Shown here: positions 9,769-18,254 of the stretch, piece by piece | Numbering within the stretch: position 1 is the first letter of the stretch | Layout: every line of letters starts with the position of its first letter | Notes under the pieces: generated by a model | Database searches by the model: none | What the model was told of the DNA's origin: nothing | Seen by the model: the letters and a program-made list of their open reading frames with translations, nothing else | Program-made: the position numbers and the translations under genes | DNA from: Flammeovirga aprica JL-4 | GTDB taxonomy: Bacteria > Bacteroidota > Bacteroidia > Cytophagales > Flammeovirgaceae | Length of the DNA: 40,364 bases | Reading direction: 5' to 3' | NCBI RefSeq assembly: GCF_012844305.1 | Contig: NZ_JABANE010000082.1 | Location: 1 to 40,364 of the forward strand

Positions 9769-10431
9769 TTAATTGACCTTTATACTCATTAAGTACAATT
9801 TCCCGTACAGATTTTCCCTCACTTTTATAGGCAATACCTTCTCCCGCTTTACTTCTTTGAAAAAATGATACTCTACCTCTATAAACTCCAGTCGACCGAT
9901 ACAAATCATCACATCATCAAACCACTCCAGCCAATTATTTTGATTGATTCTCTGATTTCCTTTTTCAAAATCAATATTCTCAAGATACAGTTGCGGGTCT
10001 GTCAGCAATCTTGAGTTCTCTTTTGTCTGACTGATCAGTGCTTTCAGGTTGAATAATTCCTGAACAGTAGACAAATAAGCTTGCTCGGTTCTTAATTGAT
10101 AGCCTATTCTTACTCCTTTTTCCACTCCCCTCACATACTGCTTATTATTTCCTATTTGCTGACGTAAAATATGCTCTTCAAAATCTTCAAAAGACACTAT
10201 CACTTCCTTCACAACTAATGAATATTCATTGAGTAGCTTCTCATTGTAGCGGATAAATGTTTTATAAAAAGCATCTTTCAGTTTTTTTTCTTCTGCTTTT
10301 GAACTACATGTCTGCAATTCATTATTCAAGTTTTGATTTAAAGTATAGAAATAGACGATATCATCTTTATTTTTCAACAATAGGTCTACATATTCAATAA
10401 AGGAGAATAAATTCTGATGTGCGTTTTTCAT
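9769..10431 (-). CDS. hypothetical protein, 5' half of a frame split by TAA
   Basis: 220 residues from ATG 10431, rich in Lys, Glu, Phe and Tyr, mostly predicted helix by composition, with no signal peptide or membrane segment. Unrecognised family. The frame is the same as that of 9121-9717, and only the TAA at 9769-9771 separates them. An ATG at 9764, seven bases past the TAA in minus-strand direction, lies in another frame that stops after 14 codons. If the TAA is read through or is a sequencing error, the joined product would be about 435 residues. Confidence 0.6.
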   Translation of the reverse strand: MKNAHQNLFSFIEYVDLLLKNKDDIVYFYTLNQNLNNELQTCSSKAEEKKLKDAFYKTFIRYNEKLLNEYSLVVKEVIVSFEDFEEHILRQQIGNNKQYVRGVEKGVRIGYQLRTEQAYLSTVQELFNLKALISQTKENSRLLTDPQLYLENIDFEKGNQRINQNNWLEWFDDVMICIGRLEFIEVEYHFFKEVKREKVLPIKVRENLYGKLYLMSIKVN

Positions 10432-10772
10432 GGTAAAGGGATTGAGATAAGAACAGGCTGTAAAATTTATAATTTACGATTTTTATCATCGCATAAATTT
10501 CAATAACAATATTTAACTTTCTTATCTAAATGGGTTTCAAGAACTATTTCTTTTAAAAATACATACTCCTAAATAAATCGCAAAAATTCATAGTAAATTT
10601 GTAACATTATCTATAACGTATCATTTATAATTAGACTAATGATGTGTGATGATTTACTTTAAAAAATTATCTATACCCAAACTTCTTTTGCTGTGATTAG
10701 CAAATACTCTATTTTGTAGTTTTCACTACAATGGTTAATGTTCGGTAAATCATCTTTACCTGTATCGAACTG
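10432..10772. other. spacer between CHAT gene and split hypothetical gene
   Basis: AT-rich spacer that must hold the promoter of the 10431 gene, though no good TAnnTTTG site was found. It contains a compact perfect hairpin at 10714-10731 (TTGTAGT, loop TTTC, ACTACAA). Nothing else is supported. Confidence 0.4.
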
Positions 10773-10800
10773 AAGGGTTGAGCTCTATCGCTTAACCCTT
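10773..10800 (-). terminator. hairpin downstream of the CHAT gene
   Basis: Arms AAGGGTTGAGC (10773-10783) and GCTTAACCCTT (10790-10800) form an 11-bp stem with one G-T type mismatch and a six-base loop, 25 bases past the CHAT stop codon. No T-tract follows, so it may be a processing or stability hairpin rather than an intrinsic terminator. Confidence 0.5.
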
Positions 10801-10825
10801 CTATCAGGTGACAATAATCCACTAC

Positions 10826-13822
10826 TTATTGCACATGCACAAAAGCCGCCCAATAATAAGGGTGTTCGTACTCTTCTTTCAGCTTTTCCTTCGCCTTCAC
10901 AACCGCTGCATCTATATCAGACAATTCCACATAATATTGATAAAAAAGCGTCATAAACTTTTGCGTGGCAGCATCATCTACTGTCCATAAACTAATGATC
11001 TGATGCGCTATTCCTGCTAGTTTGAAAGCTCTTTGGAAACCGTACACCCCTTCTGATCTTGTGCTCTGACCAATACCCGACTGACAAGCTGAAACAATGG
11101 CCAAGTGAGTTTTCCTTAAATCGTAATTCGACAGTTCACTTGCCATCAAGATACCGTCATTTTTATTTTCAAAGCTTTTCCCTGTTTCCCAAAAATAATT
11201 AGCCCCTGAAAATACAATTCCGGCTCTATTCATAGGATCAGGGTCGGCATAGATTTTTTCAGCTCCTTTATAGAAACCCTCAGCGATGTTCTCCTTTTTA
11301 ATATAAGGAGAAAAGTAGGCATGAGAAGCAATATGAAGGATATCTGTAGGGGCTTTACAATATTCTATAAACTGATCTTCCGTAGCGGCATTTCCAGTAT
11401 ACAAGTCTACTTCCACCGATGATGAAGCCAATTCTTCTCGAATTAAATCTACTTCTTTCAATGTACCTCTTAAGTAATTGAAAGTACCTCCTACTATTTG
11501 CTGTTGTTGTTCCTGCTTATTGTTTCCACTCTTTTTTTCCTTGACTTTCAACCCACGTTCTCCATCATTTTCCTGTGGATTTTGGAAAGCCTGATCATCA
11601 TAATTCATCCCTCCAAAAATTGTTGCTTTTCGGGGAGATAGTTTTGTTTGACGAGCTAGAAGTGATGTTTTCCCTACTCTTTTCAATCTAAATTCTTTCC
11701 CTAGCCTTTTCGCATTTTCTTCTGATGTGAGTTTTAATGCCTCTAAAGAAAGACCGTGTAAAATGCCAGAAGGAGAATAATAAATCGTTTTTACATCTGA
11801 TAAATAAGGGCGTAAAGGGTCTATGATTAGCTTCACAATTTGTTCTCCATTTTGATTGTAAGTGAAATCAACCCCTTCTATCTCGCTCATAGGTCGCTCC
11901 GGTTCCATCCACTGTTTAAGGTCGCTTTCCTGACAAAGTGGAATGATCACAGGAGATTCCATTTCCTTTTTCAACACCAAAGCCGCATAACGGTCAGGGG
12001 CATAAAAAACATATTCTACTGCTATCTGATTAGGTTTTAAAGCACTTTGTACTTCTTTCCATTCTACATTATTTTTCTCCATTTCAGAAAGCACTTCCTT
12101 CTTGGTTTTCAAGGCCAATTCTTTGTGCAAACCATAACTGATATCTTTCAGACTGTCAATGTCCACTCCTTCTTCATGAAAAAGGATCTGTTTTCTTACT
12201 TTCATCCATTCCTCAAAAAGGTTCTTATAATCTTTATTTTTGCTGTCTACAGCATATTTTCTAATGGCAATCACAGAAGACAAATCTATTTCTTTCGATA
12301 GAAGTGTATAATTATACGCCAGTTCTTTTGTTGCTTTTAAAGTACTTTTTTCTGCTAACTGATAGATCACATCACCACATTCTTCTGCTATTTTTATCAC
12401 TTGCTTTCGGTCTGCTTTAGAAGGCGTCAGCATTATATTTCTGATCAAAAATTCAAATTCAGCGTATTCTTTCAGCACTTTTTCAAAGTCAATTTCATCC
12501 ATTTTCCCTTGTTGCATCAGCACTCCAACGTATTTCATATAATACATTCTGATATACAATAACGCACTATGACTGTTGTCTGTCATTCCTTTCAGATGCT
12601 CCATTTCCTTGGTCGATTGATCATAAGCTTTCATAATATACTTTTCAGCATCCGACAAACTGTTCTTGTGCATGCACACTTCATAAAGAATATAATAAGT
12701 TCCTGAATGCACTTCTTTACCCTCTTTTTCGCTCATTGCTATCAACTCCAGACAAGCATCATACGCTTTTTCATATTGTTTTAATGCAAAAAGTGATGAT
12801 ACTTTCATGTTGACAACTCCCATATAGAAAGGATTTTTAATATCTGCTGTTGCTAAATATTCCTCTGCTAGTGTCAATGTTTTTTCATACTCCTCTAATT
12901 GTAAATAAGAGGAAATCAAAGCAGTTTCATTATTTAAAAGTCCTAATTCTTTTTGCTTCAGCTGCACTTCCAGCATCTTCTCATAGTCACCCTGAAGCAT
13001 ATATAAACTATTCAAATTCAGCAAGAAGATTTGATAATAGTAATTTTTGGTATCATTAGAAGCTTCTAGCTGTGCTATTGATTTATTGACTAAATTGGTG
13101 GTTAAATAATACTGATTGGTATTGTACATTTTAGAAACAAGCATCATCACGGTTGCATAATCAAGTGATTCCTTTTCCAGGTACTCTTCTCTTATCCGTT
13201 GGAAATTCAACGATTCTCGTTTTGCATTTGTCCAAAAAGCCTGAACATCATTATAAAATTCTTTATATTTTTCTTTCTCTAATGGACTTGCTTCAGTATA
13301 CAATTTTTCAAGGCATTCTAAGTAAGGAGTGACATAAAAAAACTTATCCGCTATTTTCTGTAGTGGATTGACCATTGCATTCTTTTGAATCTGAATAAAA
13401 TGATAGGCTTCAATGATCTTATACAGCTCTTTGAGTTCTTCAAAATTTTCCTTTTTATCCATTTTAAAATAAAATAAAAAGTCCTGTACTTCTTCCAGGT
13501 AATCTTCTCTTAATTGTGTCACTGCCTTGTTTTCTTCAGGCCCGAAAAAGTTCATCACTTCTTCCGTATCCACACTTCGTAAAAAGAAGTTTTTCCCATT
13601 CATTTCTGCAATCACCTGCTCTACCCACTTACTTTTCCAGTCCTCACCTTGTTCTTGCACATAGCTGATTCTTAGTTGCATTACTCTCTCTCTTTCAGCT
13701 TGCATTTCTGACAATGATGCTCTTAAGGCTTTAGAGTTATTGATACTCTGAGCACTTGCTTGAAAGTGAAAACACAAAAGAAAGAATAATAGTGACTGCA
13801 AAGTTTTTGAAATGTGGCTCAT
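10826..13822 (-). CDS. exported TPR-CHAT domain protein (caspase-like peptidase family)
   Basis: 998 residues if started at ATG 13822, which puts a signal peptide first (SLLFFLLCFHFQASAQ); an upstream ATG at 13879 would add 19 polar residues and hide it. Residues about 200-480 carry TPR-like helix pairs. The last third is a CHAT domain, of the caspase/separase clan: the catalytic dyad is visible as His834 in LHIASHA and Cys913 in VSACQSG, with WTVDD and YYWAAFV motifs towards the end. Family knowledge: CHAT proteins are cysteine proteases or derivatives used in bacterial regulated proteolysis. Here the signal peptide suggests a periplasmic or surface site. No partner gene, effector or substrate lies next to it; function is inference only. 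It is single, with its own downstream hairpin and an R1 repeat upstream. Confidence 0.85.
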   Translation of the reverse strand: MSHISKTLQSLLFFLLCFHFQASAQSINNSKALRASLSEMQAERERVMQLRISYVQEQGEDWKSKWVEQVIAEMNGKNFFLRSVDTEEVMNFFGPEENKAVTQLREDYLEEVQDFLFYFKMDKKENFEELKELYKIIEAYHFIQIQKNAMVNPLQKIADKFFYVTPYLECLEKLYTEASPLEKEKYKEFYNDVQAFWTNAKRESLNFQRIREEYLEKESLDYATVMMLVSKMYNTNQYYLTTNLVNKSIAQLEASNDTKNYYYQIFLLNLNSLYMLQGDYEKMLEVQLKQKELGLLNNETALISSYLQLEEYEKTLTLAEEYLATADIKNPFYMGVVNMKVSSLFALKQYEKAYDACLELIAMSEKEGKEVHSGTYYILYEVCMHKNSLSDAEKYIMKAYDQSTKEMEHLKGMTDNSHSALLYIRMYYMKYVGVLMQQGKMDEIDFEKVLKEYAEFEFLIRNIMLTPSKADRKQVIKIAEECGDVIYQLAEKSTLKATKELAYNYTLLSKEIDLSSVIAIRKYAVDSKNKDYKNLFEEWMKVRKQILFHEEGVDIDSLKDISYGLHKELALKTKKEVLSEMEKNNVEWKEVQSALKPNQIAVEYVFYAPDRYAALVLKKEMESPVIIPLCQESDLKQWMEPERPMSEIEGVDFTYNQNGEQIVKLIIDPLRPYLSDVKTIYYSPSGILHGLSLEALKLTSEENAKRLGKEFRLKRVGKTSLLARQTKLSPRKATIFGGMNYDDQAFQNPQENDGERGLKVKEKKSGNNKQEQQQQIVGGTFNYLRGTLKEVDLIREELASSSVEVDLYTGNAATEDQFIEYCKAPTDILHIASHAYFSPYIKKENIAEGFYKGAEKIYADPDPMNRAGIVFSGANYFWETGKSFENKNDGILMASELSNYDLRKTHLAIVSACQSGIGQSTRSEGVYGFQRAFKLAGIAHQIISLWTVDDAATQKFMTLFYQYYVELSDIDAAVVKAKEKLKEEYEHPYYWAAFVHVQ

Positions 13823-13957
13823 GGATTTTTCTCTGTAATAGTCTGTTTGATTTAAACTGATGGAAGGATCTAATTTCAAGATTCAAGTATTAAAATTAAA
13901 CAAAACAGCTAAATGAAAAAAGTACAACAAAATTCACGAGAATTATTTAAGTGTGCT

Positions 13958-14220
13958 GTAAACTAAATTATCATCAACTACCAATCGATATTTTTGCGAG
14001 CTTTCTATATTCTACTTCCAATCTTACTTCTTCTTCATTTTTCCATTGATGAAAAACGAAGCAAAAAATCTAGGCTGTGAAGTCAAAAGCTAAATTCCAT
14101 TCCTCTTGCCTAAATGATTTTAAACTCGCTAAAGCTCAAACAAGAAAATCATTTTAACGGCTCATTACATGAAATTCTTAACGCTTTTCCCTTCAAGGCC
14201 GAAGATAGTACTACCAAACT
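13958..14220. repeat. dispersed intergenic repeat R1, copy 2
   Basis: Shares its left end GTAAACTAAATTATC with copy 1 and its right end ACTACCAAACTAA with copy 3. H1 stem here is CTTCATTTTTC (14033-14043) with GAAAAACGAAG (14051-14061): two base pairs differ from copy 3 on both arms, so pairing is kept. H2 arms are AAATGATTTT (near 14112) and AAAATCATTT (14145-14154). Confidence 0.75.
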
Positions 14221-14250
14221 AATTGAGCAGAAATTCCACATATGAATCAC

Positions 14251-14289
14251 AAAAAAAGACAACCGCAATGCAAATGATCACGATTGTCT
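14251..14289 (-). terminator. intrinsic terminator of the 14315-16372 gene
   Basis: On the minus strand AGACAATCG and CGGTTGTCT pair (one mismatch) around a 15-base loop and run directly into a seven-T tract, about 25 bases past the stop codon. Confidence 0.8.
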
Positions 14290-14314
14290 AACAGGGTGTG
14301 TAAATTAATTATTA

Positions 14315-16372
14315 TTATTTCTTGTACAGCTTTTTCACTAAGATCCTGTCATTGGTTTCTAAATAAAGAAAATACAATCCTGATGGTAATTTTTGAAGGT
14401 CAATCACCTGCGATTGATCCAGTAATCCACTTTGCAAGTTTTGCATTTTTGAGTTGAAGATTTTATAGTTTGAAATACCCAATTTACTTTGAATATACAC
14501 CTGATGACTTGCAGGATTTGGATATACTTTCAACTGTAATTCCTGCTGTAAATCTGCTGATAATACTTCATCTGTTCTTTCTGCCACAACATAAAACTCC
14601 GCTGCCGCAGTGAAAGGAATTTCTGCATTATTCTGAGCTTCTGTTAAAGCAACTATTCTTAAGAATTGTCCCGTGTGTGGTTTATCAAAAACAATTTTCT
14701 GAAGCATTTTATAATTCTCCACCAAAGAACTCCCCCAGTCTAATGTACCTGTTGCTACTGCTTCTCCCCAATCTGAAGAAGAGTTACTCAAGTATATTTC
14801 ATATTCACCAATGGCCCCATTTGGTCCATACGCATCTTGACGGTTATAATAATGCAATTCTTCTATGACATATTCTGACTTCATATCAATTTGAATTTCA
14901 TGAGGAATTGCCGCTTTTTGATCTCTCCATTCGGTATGCCAGAAAGTGGTCATATCATCGTCAATCGCATTTTCAGCCACTCCTTTTGTATCTTCACTGT
15001 CCACATATATCACTTCCCAATCCGTTTTAAAAGGATAGTTATAGGTCCATTCTTGAAGATAAATTGTACCAAACTTTCGTGTATCTTCTTTTGCTGCATT
15101 AATCCCTGTGTTATTGGCCCAGTTTAATTCGTTTTCAACAACAAGATTGATATCTCTATCCAAAACAGACATTTCAAAACCAATTTTTGAAAGTTCTAAG
15201 TTTGAGGCATCATCTAAAATCACAGTCCATGGAATTTTCGCTTCTAATAGGTAGCCATCTGCGGTCTTAGAAGTGGCGTATTCAAATCCATCAAAATTGA
15301 TATCCTTCTTACTCCTATACTGTTTGAAAGCAGGATCTCCATAAAATAAGCGTAACATTACATCTCCTTCATCATACGCTCCGTTTTCAAGATGCTCATT
15401 GTCTTGATTAAAATAAAGTTCAATTGCATCTCCATTTTCTTTGGAAGAAGAAGCGTCAACCTCCTGCACATTGTCATCTATCACATTAGCCAGAATGTAA
15501 AGATTTTCCATATCATATGCCATTTTGAAAGTATATGACAGATCAGTTGCTGTGACAGCTTGTTCATTCACCTCATAATTCCCTTTTTCAACACTTACAT
15601 AATCCCAAAGCGTTTCTTCTTCACCATCTATCACAATTTTTTCATCCAATTGCTTGATATCATATTGACGAGCTGAAGCAAATTCTCTAAAAGAGTCATC
15701 TTCACATTCCAGTTCCATTGCAGGTGTCGCATTTGCCATAGCCACAGCGCCTTTACCTTCCTGAAAAAGAGCTATTCTGTCAATAGGATGAAACTTTGAT
15801 CTTCCAGAGACTTTGATTTCATACACTCCAGGAACATCAAAACGGGCGTAAACATTCATTCCATTGACCCCTGCATGTTCACCAAAACAGTTCCAAGACC
15901 ATTTATTCAAATCTTGAATCCACATCTTCATAAAATGATGATCACTATTGACTTTCTTATTGGTGCTCGCTTTGATACCATAAAATTCAGCCGCTTCAAC
16001 CATCAGCCAACTGTCGTTTTCTTCATCAAATTTCACCGCATTTTTACCGTTTCTTGATCTCCATTTCACGCGGTAAGTTCCCGGATTCGTAATCTGAATT
16101 TTGTAAGTAATAATACTTTCTTCTACCACACTTCCATAACTGTTTTTTCCTTGGTATTCGATATGCCCCTCTCCTAGAGCATCTTCATCAAATGAGTTGG
16201 CGACGAGCCAATAGTCATTGAGTGTGGTGTTTTCTGCTTCAAAAACTACGTAGCCATCCTTCTCTACAAATACATTTTTCTCACATTTTTCATGTGCATT
16301 GGAAAGGGTAGTAGAAAGAAAAAGTAGAGTGATAATTAAAAAGAGATTAGAATTTTGTAAGTATTTCATCAT
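14315..16372 (-). CDS. secreted T9SS protein with carbohydrate-binding modules
   Basis: About 685 residues from the tandem ATG pair near 16372; the frame is open to an ATG at 16426, but the later start places a signal peptide first (NLFLIITLLFLSTTLSNA). Domains in order: an N-terminal CBM6-like region containing VVFEAEN and Trp-rich strands (about 35-220); a CBM9-like/DOMON-like module with KIVIDGEEETLWD, NGDAIELYF and AKIPW (245-445); an F5/8 type C (CBM32-like) module with AIDDDMTTFWHTEW and IEELHYYNRQD (455-600); and a C-terminal T9SS sorting domain (LKVYPNPASHQVYIQ, then LPSGLYFLYL). No hydrolase catalytic module was recognised, so it probably binds polysaccharide at the cell surface. It is a single gene with its own terminator. 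Confidence 0.88.
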   Translation of the reverse strand: MMKYLQNSNLFLIITLLFLSTTLSNAHEKCEKNVFVEKDGYVVFEAENTTLNDYWLVANSFDEDALGEGHIEYQGKNSYGSVVEESIITYKIQITNPGTYRVKWRSRNGKNAVKFDEENDSWLMVEAAEFYGIKASTNKKVNSDHHFMKMWIQDLNKWSWNCFGEHAGVNGMNVYARFDVPGVYEIKVSGRSKFHPIDRIALFQEGKGAVAMANATPAMELECEDDSFREFASARQYDIKQLDEKIVIDGEEETLWDYVSVEKGNYEVNEQAVTATDLSYTFKMAYDMENLYILANVIDDNVQEVDASSSKENGDAIELYFNQDNEHLENGAYDEGDVMLRLFYGDPAFKQYRSKKDINFDGFEYATSKTADGYLLEAKIPWTVILDDASNLELSKIGFEMSVLDRDINLVVENELNWANNTGINAAKEDTRKFGTIYLQEWTYNYPFKTDWEVIYVDSEDTKGVAENAIDDDMTTFWHTEWRDQKAAIPHEIQIDMKSEYVIEELHYYNRQDAYGPNGAIGEYEIYLSNSSSDWGEAVATGTLDWGSSLVENYKMLQKIVFDKPHTGQFLRIVALTEAQNNAEIPFTAAAEFYVVAERTDEVLSADLQQELQLKVYPNPASHQVYIQSKLGISNYKIFNSKMQNLQSGLLDQSQVIDLQKLPSGLYFLYLETNDRILVKKLYKK

Positions 16373-16628
16373 ACGTTTTTTGGTTTTTGCACTGATGTGC
16401 AACAAAGCGGCAACAAACCGAACCATTTTTTCAAGTGTTTATACGGCAAGGCAAATCATATTATATGCAATACAATTTTATTGTTAATTTCAATCACGTT
16501 CATTTCATTCCTTTCAGATAATTCACTTCAAAATAGTTGGCGTTTTCGCTTTATGAATAATAGTTATATAGAGGTCAAAACTAATATTAATCACCTACTC
16601 TGAAGGTCAATAATTTAGCATATAAAAA

Positions 16629-16693
16629 GGGGGGAATAATTTTATATTTCTCAAATCAGTGATTTCACCAAAATGAATAAAATTACTCCCCCC
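16629..16693 (-). terminator. strong terminator hairpin after the MFS gene
   Basis: Arms GGGGGGAATAATTTTAT (16629-16645) and ATAAAATTACTCCCCCC (16677-16693) pair over 17 bases with one mismatch; on the minus strand the stem is followed by CTTTTTATA. It starts 18 bases past the MFS stop. The G6/C6 block stands out strongly in this AT-rich DNA. The 31-base loop contains a small inner palindrome, AAATC with GATTT. Confidence 0.8.
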
Positions 16694-16711
16694 AAATAAA
16701 TATGATTTACT

Positions 16712-17956
16712 TTATTCCACTGAAAGTTGCTTTTCTTTTTTAACGGAGTTTTTATAAACTTGAAGTAATAATAGGGTAACGAGTAAACCTATCGACATCC
16801 CTACCCAAGTCATATCAAATCCTACAAAATCAACAGATTGCATTCCTAAATTATGCCCAACCAAATGAGCTATAGAGAAGGATATCGCGTATAAAGCCAT
16901 GTAATCTCCTTGATTTTTTCCAATAGATCGTTGCATAGCTTCGGTATTGGATAAAGGAAAAAGTAACATTTCTCCAATTGTCAGAATCATCATTCCAATA
17001 ATCAAAAAGGTTACATTCATGCTAAAAATCAATAGAATATAACTTACAATAACACAAACTACTGCAATCATCATTACGTTCATTTTAGAGACTTTTTTCT
17101 GTTTTTCAATCCAGTGCATCAAAGGCATTTCCAAAATGAAAATCACAAAACCATTACTTGAAATTATTAACCCAATAGTGGCTTCACTCAGTTCATGTAC
17201 TTCTTTATAGAAAAGGGGAACTGTACTGAAATATTGGATAAAAACGAGTCCAAATAACGTCAACGAAAGAACAAATAAAAGATAAGATTTGTCTTTGTAA
17301 GGTGATTTCAAAGCAGGTGACTTTTCCTCGGTAGTTTCTTCTTTAGTGACTTTACCCACCGTTTTTTTCAATGTTAAGACAAAGAATAACATCGCTAGAA
17401 TACAACTTAAACCATCAACCCAAAAAAGGGAAGCATAACCAAATGAGGCAATAAGTATTCCTCCTGTTGCAGGCCCAAATGCAAATCCTAAATTAATGGC
17501 CAACCTTACTAAGGTGATGGATTTTGTTCTATTTTCCTCTGTACAGTAATTGTTTACTGCTACAAAAAGAGGCGGTCTTAAAAGATCTGCTAGCAAAATC
17601 ACGAAGAAAAAGCCTAATGCCATTTGCACAAAAGTATCCAACTCTTTGAGTACAATCAGACCGATGCCAGAAGACAATAAACTAAACACAATCACAGGAT
17701 AAAACCCAATTCGATCAGTCAGTTTTCCTCCCAACCACGTTCCGACGACAGAACCCACACCGAAAGCGGTCATAATCCATCCGATTTCATTCAGAGAAAA
17801 CCCTTTGCCATCGGACAAGTAAATAGACAGAAATGGGATCACCATCGCCCCAATTCTATTGATCAGTGATACTATGGATAGTATCCACACCTCTTTTGGT
17901 ATACCTCTATAGATATCCAAAAAGGAACTTCTAGTTTGAGCTTTCTTTTTTAGCAT
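16712..17956 (-). CDS. MFS family transporter, drug-efflux-like
   Basis: 414 residues with about 12 hydrophobic segments and a charged central loop (about 195-225, KVTKEETTEEKSP). The MFS signature between segments 2 and 3 reads GGKLTDRIGFYP (motif A type), and NLGFAFGPATGG in segment 5 resembles motif C of the drug/H+ antiporters. Family knowledge: inner-membrane secondary transporter. Substrate is not shown by the sequence. A -7-like CAAAAGTA (minus-strand TACTTTTG) at 17998-18005 is the likely promoter element. Upstream lies MITE copy A; downstream is the strong hairpin at 16629-16693. It is separate from the urea island in orientation logic only; no functional link is evident. Confidence 0.85.
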   Translation of the reverse strand: MLKKKAQTRSSFLDIYRGIPKEVWILSIVSLINRIGAMVIPFLSIYLSDGKGFSLNEIGWIMTAFGVGSVVGTWLGGKLTDRIGFYPVIVFSLLSSGIGLIVLKELDTFVQMALGFFFVILLADLLRPPLFVAVNNYCTEENRTKSITLVRLAINLGFAFGPATGGILIASFGYASLFWVDGLSCILAMLFFVLTLKKTVGKVTKEETTEEKSPALKSPYKDKSYLLFVLSLTLFGLVFIQYFSTVPLFYKEVHELSEATIGLIISSNGFVIFILEMPLMHWIEKQKKVSKMNVMMIAVVCVIVSYILLIFSMNVTFLIIGMMILTIGEMLLFPLSNTEAMQRSIGKNQGDYMALYAISFSIAHLVGHNLGMQSVDFVGFDMTWVGMSIGLLVTLLLLQVYKNSVKKEKQLSVE

Positions 17957-17997
17957 GTAACAGAATTGATGGAAGTGTTAGTTTTAATTTACAGCAA

Positions 17998-18005
17998 CAA
18001 AAGTA
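17998..18005 (-). promoter_or_regulatory. candidate -7 element for the MFS gene
   Basis: The minus strand reads TACTTTTG, fitting the Bacteroidota TAnnTTTG consensus, 42 bases before the ATG. No clear TTG is seen at the -33 position. Confidence 0.35.
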
Positions 18006-18094
18006 TTTTATTCGTTAGTATTTCTGAAAGTAAAAGGGAAGTATTTTCCATCAACATTAAACAAAACCAATAAAAGAGGAATAAAATTGATATT

Positions 18095-18254
18095 CTAAGT
18101 ACTAAATCAAAAATAAATCATAGTTAATTCTAATTTATTTTTTGTGAGTACAACTCTAAAAAACGTATTAATAGTGGTTCTATTAAAAGTTTTTTGAAGG
18201 AAGTAATCGCAAAACAATAAATAGAATTAGTATGAGATAATTTTGAATTTGTAC
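18095..18254 (+). repeat. MITE-like element, copy A
   Basis: A 160-bp element matching 25052-25211 in inverted orientation, ungapped, with about 15 differences by eye. Ends are imperfect terminal inverted repeats (CTAAGTACTAAATCAAAA at left; TTTTGAATTTGTAC at right). An inner inverted pair (TTAATTCTAATTTATT and AATAAATAGAATTAGTA) makes most of it foldable. Its right end abuts the TAA of the histidine kinase (18255-18257). No transposase is encoded. Confidence 0.8.

Noticed and set aside
10826..13822. CHAT gene as part of a CRISPR or abortive-infection defence system
   Set aside because: No CRISPR array, Cas, gasdermin-like or other defence gene is next to it, and a signal peptide argues against a cytosolic role.
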